DNA of 30,555 bases from the NCBI GenBank assembly GCA_965660195.1, contig CBFHZM010000017.1, forward strand, positions 1 to 30,555, read 5' to 3'. The translations under genes were made by a program, and so were the position numbers. Below, piece after piece: positions 1 through 7,281 of the stretch. Within the stretch, counting starts at the first letter, position 1, and every line of letters begins with the position of its first letter. The notes below the pieces were generated by a model. The model was not told the DNA's origin and made no database searches. It was given only the letters and a program-made list of their open reading frames with translations. Source of the DNA: JAYODZ01 sp965660195 (lineage in GTDB: Bacteria; Pseudomonadota; Alphaproteobacteria; RS24).

Positions 1-1
1 C

Positions 2-604
2 TACACAATGGCTGATTACGCCAAAGATGCAGCCGCTCTAATCGAAGCCCTCGATATTGGACCCTGCTTAGTTTGGGGGGTGTCTTTCGGCGGCATGGTA
101 GCGCAAGAATTGGCAATCCGATATCCTCAATATGTTCAGAAGTTAGCGCTGTTTTGCACCTCCCCTGGAGGACGTGGCGGCGCTTCCTACCCCTTGCACG
201 AATTGATGGATTTGCCAGATGAGGAACGCATTCGCAAAACCATTATGATTGGGGATAATCGCATCAATGACGAGTGGATCGCCAGCAACCAGGACTACTT
301 TAACCGTCTGGTAAAAGCCTATGATCGCGATCTTTATGCGGATGAGAAAAATTACGCGATTGGTAAACGCAACCAGCTTCTAGCCCGTGCCGATCACGAT
401 ACTTGGGATCGCCTCGAGCGCATTACCGCCCCTGTTTTTTTGGCAGGTGGTTTTTTCGACGGTATCGCCAAGCCCGAAAGCATGCGCGCAATGCAAAAGC
501 AAATTGGTAACGCCCAACTAAGCTTTTACAAGGGCGGACATCTGTTCATGTTTGAAGACCCGCGCGCTTATAAGGATCTGATCGCATTCTTCGAGGCGCC
601 CTAA
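2..604 (+). CDS. Alpha/beta hydrolase, 5' end outside window
   Basis: This is the C-terminal two-thirds or so of an alpha/beta-hydrolase-fold enzyme. The reading frame is open to the first base of the window: two codons (Tyr, Thr) precede the first visible Met at 8, so the true start lies upstream. Counting from that Met, the nucleophile elbow GVSFGG places the catalytic Ser at residue 26; the acid is probably Asp151 (AGGFFDG) and the base His178 (KGGHLFMFED). The 198 visible residues compare with about 260-280 for complete family members. The stop overlaps the next start as TAATG, so the two are translationally coupled. The fold includes lactonases, esterases and C-C hydrolases. The cluster (crotonase, SDR, amidohydrolase) suggests catabolism, but the substrate cannot be read from the sequence. 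Confidence 0.85.
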   Translation, partial: YTMADYAKDAAALIEALDIGPCLVWGVSFGGMVAQELAIRYPQYVQKLALFCTSPGGRGGASYPLHELMDLPDEERIRKTIMIGDNRINDEWIASNQDYFNRLVKAYDRDLYADEKNYAIGKRNQLLARADHDTWDRLERITAPVFLAGGFFDGIAKPESMRAMQKQIGNAQLSFYKGGHLFMFEDPRAYKDLIAFFEAP

Positions 605-1413
605 TGTCATCAACAGCTGTAGCGTCAAAGCCAATCGCATCTTCATGTCCCCTGATCGACGCCTCGCACTCGGACGGGGTTGCAACCATCGTCATCAACA
701 ATGAAGCGCGCCATAATATTATGACCCTCGCCGCCTGGCAGGCCTTTCCTGACATTGTCGCGCAGATCGAGACCTTATCAGATATCCGTCTGATTATTGT
801 TCGCGGCGCGGGAGAAAAAGCCTTTGTCGCGGGTGCCGATATTTCCGAATTCGATACTAATTTTAAGGGGGCCGATGGCTTTTCCTATGACCGCGCCACG
901 GTCAACGCCTTTACAGCGCTGCGCAACACCATGATACCGTCACTAGCGGCAATCCAAGGGTATTGCATAGGAGGCGGCCTAGCTTTGGCGCTGTCTTGCG
1001 ATATTCGCTTATGTAGCGATGACGCAGTCTTTGCCATACCCGCAGGCCGTCTCGGCCTCGCCTATCCTAGCGAAGCGGTTCATCGGCTCGCCGAAATTGT
1101 CGGCGACAGCAATGCCCGTGATATCTTATTCTCAGCCGGACGTTACTCGGCCACGCAAGCCCACCACATGCAGTTGGTAAATCATGTCTTCGAAAAGCAC
1201 GCCTTTGAGGCCGGGCTCAACGATAAAGTCGACCAAATATGTAGTAACGCACCTTTAAGCCTGCGCGCGGCAAAGATTACGCTTGAAGAGGGCCGCAGAG
1301 GCGACCAAGATAAGATTGTAAAAGCAGCTATTAGCTGCCTCGAAAGTGATGATTATCAGGAAGGTTTACGCGCTTTTGCCGAAGGGCGCGCCCCCACGTT
1401 CCGAGGTCGATAG
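604..1413 (+). CDS. Enoyl-CoA hydratase/isomerase (crotonase) family protein
   Basis: A 269-residue crotonase-fold protein, normal length for the family. It should bind an acyl-CoA thioester: the two oxyanion-hole segments are clear (AGADI at 77-81 and CIGGG at 121-125). The catalytic residues are atypical. Aligning by eye with classical enoyl-CoA hydratase, the first catalytic Glu (in the QPEI segment) is replaced by Ala147 in IPAGRLGL, and the second by Asp173 in ARDILFSAG. It may therefore be an isomerase, decarboxylase or hydrolase of the superfamily, not a hydratase. The start ATG overlaps the upstream hydrolase stop. Family assignment is firm; the exact reaction is unknown. Confidence 0.88.
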   Translation: MSSTAVASKPIASSCPLIDASHSDGVATIVINNEARHNIMTLAAWQAFPDIVAQIETLSDIRLIIVRGAGEKAFVAGADISEFDTNFKGADGFSYDRATVNAFTALRNTMIPSLAAIQGYCIGGGLALALSCDIRLCSDDAVFAIPAGRLGLAYPSEAVHRLAEIVGDSNARDILFSAGRYSATQAHHMQLVNHVFEKHAFEAGLNDKVDQICSNAPLSLRAAKITLEEGRRGDQDKIVKAAISCLESDDYQEGLRAFAEGRAPTFRGR

Positions 1414-1452
1414 AGGCACCGAGATTTAATTATAGAGGCAATGAGTTGAATT

Positions 1453-2253
1453 ATGGCATTGGATTTTTCGGATAAAGTAGTGATCGTCACAGGCTCATCA
1501 GCTGGTATTGGCGCGGCTGCCGTCAAAGGCTTTGCTGCAGGCGGCGCCAAAGTAGTTGTAAATTATGCCCATAATGAAGAGGCTGCAAAACAAGTTGCCT
1601 CCGATTGCATAGCCTCTGGCGGCGAAGCGATTATTGTCAAAGCCGACCTAGCGCAACCCGAAAATTGCGGCAAACTGGTTAATAGCGCCATTGAGAAATG
1701 GGGGCGGCTTGACGTGATCGTAAATAATGCTGGAACCACCAAGTTTGTCTCGCATGACGATCTTGATGGTCTGTCGGCCGAAGACTTTCATGAGATTTAT
1801 GCTCTGAATGTCGTTGCGCCCTATGAAATGGCAAAAGCTGGACGCCCCCACATGGCAAAAAACGGCGGGGCCATCGTAAATGTCTCCTCCATCGCAGGTG
1901 TTCGCGCGGTGGGGTCATCGCTTGCTTATGTCGCCTCAAAAGGTGGCTTGAACAGCATGACCCTAGGTCTAGCGCGAAGCCTGGCCAGCGACGGCATTCG
2001 TGTCAATGCTGTGTGTCCTGGATTTGTCGGCACCGACTGGTTTCGCAATGTGTTTGGTGAAGACAATTTCAATCGCATCGCCGAGGCGCAGCGAAATCTG
2101 ACCCCCTCGAACCACGTTGCAGGGCCCGAGGATTTAACTGGCCCGATCTTGTTCTTTGCCCACCCATTAAGCGGTCATGTGACGGGCCAGTTGCTCGTGG
2201 TTGATGGCGGCATGTTGCTGGGTATGCCCTTCAAACTTGGAGATAATTCATGA
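1453..2253 (+). CDS. Short-chain dehydrogenase/reductase (SDR)
   Basis: A 266-residue classical SDR, a Rossmann-fold NAD(P)-dependent oxidoreductase. It has the cofactor-binding TGSSAGIG at 13-20, NNAG at 91-94, the structural Asn119, and the catalytic Ser (145 or 146), Tyr159 and Lys163 in the YVASK motif. The C-terminal GHVTGQLLVVDGGM is typical of FabG-like members. It follows the crotonase gene by 39 bases and its stop overlaps the next start as ATGA, which supports one operon. It plausibly oxidises a 3-hydroxyacyl or alcohol intermediate made by its neighbours. Annotation as FabG would be over-specific, because the context is catabolic, not fatty-acid synthetic. Confidence 0.9.
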   Translation: MALDFSDKVVIVTGSSAGIGAAAVKGFAAGGAKVVVNYAHNEEAAKQVASDCIASGGEAIIVKADLAQPENCGKLVNSAIEKWGRLDVIVNNAGTTKFVSHDDLDGLSAEDFHEIYALNVVAPYEMAKAGRPHMAKNGGAIVNVSSIAGVRAVGSSLAYVASKGGLNSMTLGLARSLASDGIRVNAVCPGFVGTDWFRNVFGEDNFNRIAEAQRNLTPSNHVAGPEDLTGPILFFAHPLSGHVTGQLLVVDGGMLLGMPFKLGDNS

Positions 2254-3500
2254 GTACGGTTGATGACCTTAAGCGCAAAGTCGCCAGTTTTATCGATGCA
2301 CAAGCCTCGCAGCTGATCGCCGCAAGCCATGATATTCACGCCCATCCCGAGATCGCTTTTCAAGAGCACCATGCGCATGCGCTACTGACAGACATGGTAA
2401 GTCAAGCAGGTTTAAACGTTGAACGCAGTGCTTGTGGTTTAGAGACCGCCTTTATCAGCCGTTTTGGCGCTGGCGATACCGAAGTCGGCATCCTGTCAGA
2501 ATATGACGCCCTACCGGGCATAGGCCACGCCTGCGGCCATAATATTATCGCCACGGCGGGCTTAGGTGCCAGCCTTGCGCTCGCCGCCCTCGGGGCAGCA
2601 TTACCAGGGCGTGTTCGCTACCTCGGAACGCCCGCCGAAGAAACCGGCAATGGTAAAGAAATTATGGCGCAACAGGGCGCTTTTGATGGGCTTGACGCAG
2701 CGATGATGGTGCACCCCGCGGGGTTTGACTTGATCACCATGCCGAGCCTCGCCGTGTCGGAAGTGCGCGTAACCTATACAGGCAAAGCGGCGCATGCCGC
2801 TGCCATGCCGCATGAAGGGATTAATGCGCTCGACGCATTGGTCACGGCCTATCAGTCACTGGCGCAATTGCGGCAACATATTCGACCTTCCGAGCGCATT
2901 CATGGCATCTTCACCGAAACTGGCTTGGCGCCGAATATTGTCCCCGATCGGGCCAGTGGTGCATTTTATGTGCGCGCCGCTGATGGCACCGATTTGGCGG
3001 CGCTAAAAAAACGCGTTACCGCCTGCTTCGAGGGCGGCGCCATCGCCACGGGCTGCCAAGTCGAAATCGAATGGTCTTTTGCCGACTATCTCGAGATCAA
3101 AAATAGTTGGTCGATTGCCGAGCGTTATAAGGCCAATGCTGAAGCTTTGGGACGAGAGTTTTTCAATGTTGAAAAAGTTTTGGGGGCTGGATCAACCGAC
3201 ATGGGGAATGTCAGTCACCGCGTGCCATCGATCCACCCAATGATTGCCTGCGCGCCGCCTAATGTCGTGATCCATAATCCTGAATTTGCCCGCCATGCTG
3301 CCTCGGCGCGAGGTGATCAAGCTGTCCTCGATGGCGCCAAAGCATTGGCTATGACAGCCCTAGATGTCATGACCGATCATAGTTTGCGGCAGACGGCGAA
3401 ACAATCGTTCGACGAGACGGCCGAAAAATCTGCTTTAGCGCTTGAATTGGCCTACCACAAGGAAGGCGATCGCACGCTCGGTGGCTGTGGCTGTTGCTAG
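2250..3500 (+). CDS. M20-family amidohydrolase / peptidase
   Basis: A 416-residue metal-dependent amidohydrolase of the M20 family (AbgB / amidohydrolase-like clade). The visible metal and catalytic positions are the GHACGHN segment (Cys95, His97), the catalytic/metal Glu pair in GTPAEETGNG (130-131), and His155 in MMVHPAG. The insert with KAAHAAAMPHEGINALDA is the usual dimerisation/lid domain. Such enzymes hydrolyse N-acyl amino acids, p-aminobenzoyl-glutamate or related amides. The protein ends in an unusual cysteine-rich tail, GGCGCC (411-416). It overlaps the SDR stop by 4 bases, so it is probably the last member of the catabolic operon. The substrate is not known. Confidence 0.88.
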   Translation: MSTVDDLKRKVASFIDAQASQLIAASHDIHAHPEIAFQEHHAHALLTDMVSQAGLNVERSACGLETAFISRFGAGDTEVGILSEYDALPGIGHACGHNIIATAGLGASLALAALGAALPGRVRYLGTPAEETGNGKEIMAQQGAFDGLDAAMMVHPAGFDLITMPSLAVSEVRVTYTGKAAHAAAMPHEGINALDALVTAYQSLAQLRQHIRPSERIHGIFTETGLAPNIVPDRASGAFYVRAADGTDLAALKKRVTACFEGGAIATGCQVEIEWSFADYLEIKNSWSIAERYKANAEALGREFFNVEKVLGAGSTDMGNVSHRVPSIHPMIACAPPNVVIHNPEFARHAASARGDQAVLDGAKALAMTALDVMTDHSLRQTAKQSFDETAEKSALALELAYHKEGDRTLGGCGCC

Positions 3501-3562
3501 GCAAAAGCATTTGCTTTGCAAAGAGAGCTTGAGTACAACCTCGAACAGCTAAGGAGATAGTT

Positions 3563-3799
3563 ATGGCAGATAAGCTCACACCCAAGCTTGCCAATGATGC
3601 AGGCGTTGACGAAATCACCATCGGCGTGAAAGAGTTCGAATGCATTGGCGCTTTGCCACCCTATGATCACCCGCATGTCTATCTTGATATGGGCCGCGAT
3701 GATGAAATCATTTGCCCTTATTGCTCAACCCGCTATCGTTACTCGGATAAGCTGAGCACATCGGCGAGCAAACCGGCCGGCGCCGTCACCCACCTTTAA
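3563..3799 (+). CDS. CHCC zinc-finger protein, NDUFS6-like
   Basis: A 78-residue protein dominated by a zf-CHCC domain. Cys27, His36, Cys51 and Cys54 give the spacing C-x8-H-x14-C-x2-C, within a context (GALPPYDHPHVYLDMG, then ICPYCSTRY) that matches the family of mitochondrial complex I subunit NDUFS6/NUMM and its alphaproteobacterial homologues. A strong Shine-Dalgarno sequence (AAGGAG) lies 7 bases before the ATG. The inferred role is binding zinc as an accessory or assembly protein of NADH:quinone oxidoreductase. No nuo genes are in the window, so the gene stands alone next to catabolic genes. The family call is firm; function is by homology only. Confidence 0.85.
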   Translation: MADKLTPKLANDAGVDEITIGVKEFECIGALPPYDHPHVYLDMGRDDEIICPYCSTRYRYSDKLSTSASKPAGAVTHL

Positions 3800-3811
3800 A
3801 GAGCAAAAATT

Positions 3812-4777
3812 ATGAAAAGAATTTTCCTCCGCGCATCGCTGGTCCTCGCGGTGATCACTGCTATTGTGGCCATTCTCGCCTTTATTGTCATCACGCCCGA
3901 CATTGACCGTGCCACTTTGGAAGCCCGCTATAGCGGGCCAAACTCGCAATTTGTTGAGTGGGAAAATGGCGCGCGGGTGCATTATCGCGACGAAGGCAAC
4001 CGTAACGGACCTACTTTGGTCCTAATCCACGGCTCCAACGCATCCCTCAACACTTGGGAGCCTTGGGTCGCTCTCTTGGGAAAAGATTATCGTCTGGTTT
4101 CGATGGACCTCCCCGGCCATGGTCTTACGGGGCCAGTACCGAATAATAATTACTCGGTCGCAGAGATGAGTAATTTCGTCGCCGCTTTGATGGATCAACT
4201 GGGGGTTAAGCGCGCTTACCTCGCCGGCAATAGCATGGGCGGCGCCGTCAGTCTCCAGTTCGCGATTGACCACCCAGACCGGATTGATGGCTTGATCTTG
4301 ATTTCCGCAGCTGGCATGCGCCGCGATATCGATGATGCGCCTGTCGGCGCTTTTCGGTTTACGCAAACGACGATTGGTCGGGCGCTGCTTGCCTATATTA
4401 CGCCACGCTTTATGATCAAACGTAGCATTGAGAAAATCGTCGCGGACCCCGATCATTTCGTCACCGACAAAATGGTGACGCGATATTGGGAGCTATTACG
4501 CATGGTGGGGTCTCGCGAAGCGAGCGCCGTAAGATTTGCTGGCTATGCGCAACGCGCCCCGCTTGAACCCCGTTTGGGCGAAATCACGGCCCCGAGCCTC
4601 ATACTCTGGGGTCTTAAAGACAGCCTGATTAAACCGAAATATGGCGAGCGCATGCATAACGCGCTGCAAAATAGCCAGCTGATTATATATGAGAATGCCG
4701 GCCACCTCGCAATGGAAGAAATCCCTGAAGTAACCGCCGGAGCGGCGCGCCAATTCATCGAAACGACGCGTCGATAA
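3812..4777 (+). CDS. Membrane-anchored alpha/beta hydrolase
   Basis: A 321-residue alpha/beta hydrolase with an N-terminal hydrophobic segment (about residues 7-28, after MKRIFLR), which should anchor it in the inner membrane with the catalytic domain outside the cytoplasm. The oxyanion region is HGSNAS (73-78), the nucleophile Ser141 sits in GNSMGG, and the likely acid and base are Asp270 (WGLKDS) and His298 (NAGHLAME). It starts 12 bases after the zinc-finger gene and is probably co-transcribed with it. It is not closely similar by eye to the hydrolase at the window start. Esterase, lipase or epoxide hydrolase activity is possible; the substrate cannot be assigned. Confidence 0.87.
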   Translation: MKRIFLRASLVLAVITAIVAILAFIVITPDIDRATLEARYSGPNSQFVEWENGARVHYRDEGNRNGPTLVLIHGSNASLNTWEPWVALLGKDYRLVSMDLPGHGLTGPVPNNNYSVAEMSNFVAALMDQLGVKRAYLAGNSMGGAVSLQFAIDHPDRIDGLILISAAGMRRDIDDAPVGAFRFTQTTIGRALLAYITPRFMIKRSIEKIVADPDHFVTDKMVTRYWELLRMVGSREASAVRFAGYAQRAPLEPRLGEITAPSLILWGLKDSLIKPKYGERMHNALQNSQLIIYENAGHLAMEEIPEVTAGAARQFIETTRR

Positions 4778-4804
4778 TCGCTTTTAAAGAAAACGGGGGG
4801 GAAA

Positions 4805-4891
4805 TGGTGGCCCCGGCCGGACTTGAACCGGCACTCCGCAAACGGACGCAGATTTTAAGTCTGCTGCGTCTACCACTTCCGCCACGGGGCC
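4805..4891 (-). tRNA. tRNA-Leu (anticodon UAA)
   Basis: The minus strand folds as a complete class II tRNA of 87 bases including an encoded CCA. The 7-bp acceptor stem GGCCCCG/CGGGGCC is perfect. The anticodon stem GCAGA/TCTGC encloses the loop CTTAAAA, giving anticodon TAA (plus-strand 4855-4857), which reads UUA leucine codons. The long variable arm (CCG-TTTG-CGG) is as expected for tRNA-Leu, and the T arm contains GTTCAAG-type loop bases. It lies 15 bases downstream of the minus-strand metallo-hydrolase gene. It may be co-transcribed with that gene or use a promoter inside its 3' end; I see no obvious one. Confidence 0.97.
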
Positions 4892-4906
4892 ACGACGCGG
4901 CTTATA

Positions 4907-5986
4907 TCATGACTTATCGTCGGGGACTATGGTTAATGTCTCTCCGATACGCATAATCCGCGCTTTATTCCCAGCCGCGCGTTGGAACCTCTCAAGCGGT
5001 TCGCCAAGCGGCTCCAATGACAAAATAAAGGTACCCCAATGCATCGGCACCATGGCGCGACAGCCAAGATCTAGCCCAACTTGCACCCCCCCTTCGGGAT
5101 CCATATGCGCACCCTGCATCATCGGGCGTGGCGCATAGGCGCCAATACTCATCAAACCAAGGTCACAGCCCTGATACCGGGCCCTCAGATCGGCGCCAAT
5201 ATCCTTAAAAACCGTCGGATGGGTCTCTGTGTCGCCGGTGTGGAATACTGTCACGCCATTGCCGTGCAGCGCATAAGACATCCACAGAGTTTCATTAATG
5301 TCGAAGGGCGTACGATTCGACCAATGCACGGCTGGATAAGCTGTTACTTCGACACCCTTCACGGTGATGCGATCATTCCAATCGACCTCGTGTACGGCCG
5401 CAAAACCGAGCCCGTCGGCATATTTTCCGAGCCCGAGAGGTACAACCACAGTTACCGATGATTTATTCGGAATATGACGTAGCGTTTGCACATCCAAATG
5501 ATCGTAATGAGCGTGCGAAATCACAATAATATCAACATCGCGCATTTGATCGAGTGGCAGAGCTGGTGGAAAGAGACGTTTGGGGCCAGCAAATGAGAGC
5601 GGGGAAGCGCGTCGCGAGAATACCGGATCAGTTAGAATTCTAACGCCGCCCAAATTCACCAGAAACGTCGCGTGCCCGATCCAAGTTACACTATTCGAGC
5701 CCGCTTGTTGCAACTGACGCGTTACCTCGTCAGCACCGAGCTGATGACCATCCGGCAAGACATCATCACGACCCGTGATTTGCTGCCAGACAATGCTAGC
5801 AAAAAACTTCAAACGCACCGACAGGTTGCTATCGCGCCGCGGTGAATTGGGCGGATTACGAAAGCCATTATCGGTATGATGATAGGGCCGCTCTGGCAGT
5901 GGATCGTTCGTTTTCACACTACACCCCGACAGTAACAATGCGAGCAAAACAACGCCACGCGCTAAATATGGACGCCGATCTGTCAT
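4907..5986 (-). CDS. MBL-fold metallo-hydrolase lipoprotein (NAPE-PLD/UlaG-like)
   Basis: A metallo-beta-lactamase-fold hydrolase of 359 residues. The metal-binding HAHYDH motif is at 158-163, with further ligands in FHTGDTETH and VPMHWGTF, a pattern seen in the NAPE-PLD / UlaG-like branch, which acts on phosphodiester or lactone substrates. The N-terminus is a lipoprotein signal: basic MTDRRPYLARG, a hydrophobic stretch and the lipobox LSGC with Cys22, so the protein is probably membrane-tethered in the periplasm. I chose ATG at 5986 because GGGAG lies upstream. The longer frame starting at 6034 would begin inside the terminator hairpin of the preceding gene and is not credible. tRNA-Leu follows 15 bases downstream. 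Confidence 0.88.
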   Translation of the reverse strand: MTDRRPYLARGVVLLALLLSGCSVKTNDPLPERPYHHTDNGFRNPPNSPRRDSNLSVRLKFFASIVWQQITGRDDVLPDGHQLGADEVTRQLQQAGSNSVTWIGHATFLVNLGGVRILTDPVFSRRASPLSFAGPKRLFPPALPLDQMRDVDIIVISHAHYDHLDVQTLRHIPNKSSVTVVVPLGLGKYADGLGFAAVHEVDWNDRITVKGVEVTAYPAVHWSNRTPFDINETLWMSYALHGNGVTVFHTGDTETHPTVFKDIGADLRARYQGCDLGLMSIGAYAPRPMMQGAHMDPEGGVQVGLDLGCRAMVPMHWGTFILSLEPLGEPLERFQRAAGNKARIMRIGETLTIVPDDKS

Positions 5987-6000
5987 GCCGCGTTTCTCCC

Positions 6001-6031
6001 AAAAAAAAACGGCGGCACATGACCGCCGTTT
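6001..6031 (-). terminator. Rho-independent terminator of the small secreted protein gene
   Basis: On the minus strand a perfect 9-bp stem (AAACGGCGG, 7-base loop, CCGCCGTTT) runs straight into a tract of nine Ts. It lies about 22 bases after the stop of the small gene at 6053-6307 and just before the metallo-hydrolase start, so it separates the two transcription units. Confidence 0.9.
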
Positions 6032-6052
6032 CATTAATGTGGAGCAAAAGCC

Positions 6053-6307
6053 TTAGCCGTCCACTCCTTGCCATACTGGCCAGCAATTATTGCCTGCCTT
6101 TGACGCCACGGCAGCTTGGGCTTCCTGCGCATTGGCGCCGCTTTGTGACGTTGTGTAGTCATCTTTGCCTGTGCACCAGACATAGAATTTGTGATCGCCA
6201 GAGCGAGACATTGCCTCAAAGCTCGAGTCGAGCGCAAACGAAACATTTGGCACACCGATAACGGCGGCAACAACCAATGCGGCGCATGATTTAACAATTT
6301 TTGACAT
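6053..6307 (-). CDS. Small secreted protein, unknown function
   Basis: An 84-residue protein that I do not recognise. It has a clear Sec signal peptide (MSKIVKSC, hydrophobic AALVVAAVIGV, probable cleavage after VSFA at residue 25). The predicted mature form is about 59 residues, rich in Ser, Ala, Gln and Trp, with two cysteines (45 and 75) that could form one disulfide in the periplasm. A strong Shine-Dalgarno (AGGAGG) precedes the ATG and a strong terminator follows the stop, so this is a real, independently transcribed gene and not a chance frame. The overlapping longer frame at 6034-6321 is a shadow. Confidence 0.8.
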   Translation of the reverse strand: MSKIVKSCAALVVAAVIGVPNVSFALDSSFEAMSRSGDHKFYVWCTGKDDYTTSQSGANAQEAQAAVASKAGNNCWPVWQGVDG

Positions 6308-6409
6308 AGCTTCCTCCTCAAAAAAACTTCTTCATTACAGTGCCAGAAAGCCGCGGTATTTGGAAATTAAATTTTTGTAATGATTTGAATTATTGTCTTT
6401 TTCGCCGCG

Positions 6410-7177
6410 TCATCCCAGCGGCCGTTCAACAAGTGCGCCGCCAATGGCCAGAATATGCGCTTCTACGGCGCCCGCAATTTCGGCTAGAACAGCGCCATCG
6501 ACACCGCGTAGCACCACACTGACGCCGGCTTGACCCGCTGCATAATAGGGATATAAACCGATCGACACACCATTATAAGCGGCTTGTAAGGCCTCCATTT
6601 TATCGGCGATAGTGCCTTCGGGCACATTGCCTGTAATGGTGAGTGATTGAATGCGCTCCCCCCCTTCGAGCCGTGGCAACAGACCGTCGAGCATGGCCTG
6701 CATAATTTTCGGAATACCCGCCATGACGTGGACATTGCCGATCGTAAAACCTGGCGCCGCGCTAACAGGATTATCAATCAGGCTGGCCCCCTCAGGAATG
6801 CGTGTCATACGCTGTCGAGCAGCATTAAACTCGACTTCCGAAGCGGCATAATGCGCCTCTAGTCGACGGCGCGCATCGGGATGGGGGCCAATCTTCACAT
6901 CGAATGCAGCAGCGATACAATCCGCTGTTATGTCGTCATGCGTTGGGCCAATGCCGCCGGTCGTAAAAACATAATCATAGGTGGTGCGTAAAGCATTGAC
7001 CGCGTCCACAATAGCTTGCTGGTCATCGGCTACAACTCGCGCTTCTTTTACAGAAATACCAATTTCACCCAGCGTCGTGGCGATATGAGCAATATTGCTG
7101 TCCTTGGTTCGGCCCGATAGAATTTCATCGCCGATCACCAAAACCGCCGCCGTGAACTGTTTTTTATTGTCCGACAT
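6410..7177 (-). CDS. CinA N-terminal (MoaB/Mog-like) domain protein
   Basis: A 255-residue competence/damage-inducible protein A homologue (COG1058) containing only the molybdopterin-binding MoaB/Mog-like domain. Signature segments are VIGDEILSGRT (14-24), the TTGGIGPTHDD loop (72-82) and the later PVSAAPGFTIGNVHVMAGIP. The C-terminal PncC nicotinamide-deamidase domain of full-length CinA is absent, which is common in alphaproteobacteria. I chose ATG at 7177 because GAGGAG sits 7 bases upstream; the frame is open for another 30 codons but those lack family similarity. The gene is divergent from map across about 100 bases. The biochemical role may be nucleotide pyrophosphatase-type, by analogy with COG1058 members. 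Confidence 0.88.
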   Translation of the reverse strand: MSDNKKQFTAAVLVIGDEILSGRTKDSNIAHIATTLGEIGISVKEARVVADDQQAIVDAVNALRTTYDYVFTTGGIGPTHDDITADCIAAAFDVKIGPHPDARRRLEAHYAASEVEFNAARQRMTRIPEGASLIDNPVSAAPGFTIGNVHVMAGIPKIMQAMLDGLLPRLEGGERIQSLTITGNVPEGTIADKMEALQAAYNGVSIGLYPYYAAGQAGVSVVLRGVDGAVLAEIAGAVEAHILAIGGALVERPLG

Positions 7178-7281
7178 AATTGTCTCCTCGTTCATGCGAC
7201 AATCTAGTTGCCCGCGCGACGAAGACAAGTGACAATTTTTACGCTCTAGCAAGCCTTTTGCGGTCATGCTAAGTCTGAGCT

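Noticed and set aside
4022..4456. A 144-codon minus-strand frame inside the membrane-anchored hydrolase gene
   Set aside because: Antisense shadow of a clear alpha/beta hydrolase; no signals of its own.
6034..6321. A 95-codon frame overlapping the small secreted protein gene
   Set aside because: Different frame from the one with signal peptide and AGGAGG; it reads through the terminator region and lacks protein-like features.
7208..7236. Possible map promoter TTGCCC-N17-GACAAT
   Set aside because: Spacing is right but both hexamers are weak and overlap a possible divergent promoter; not strong enough to list.
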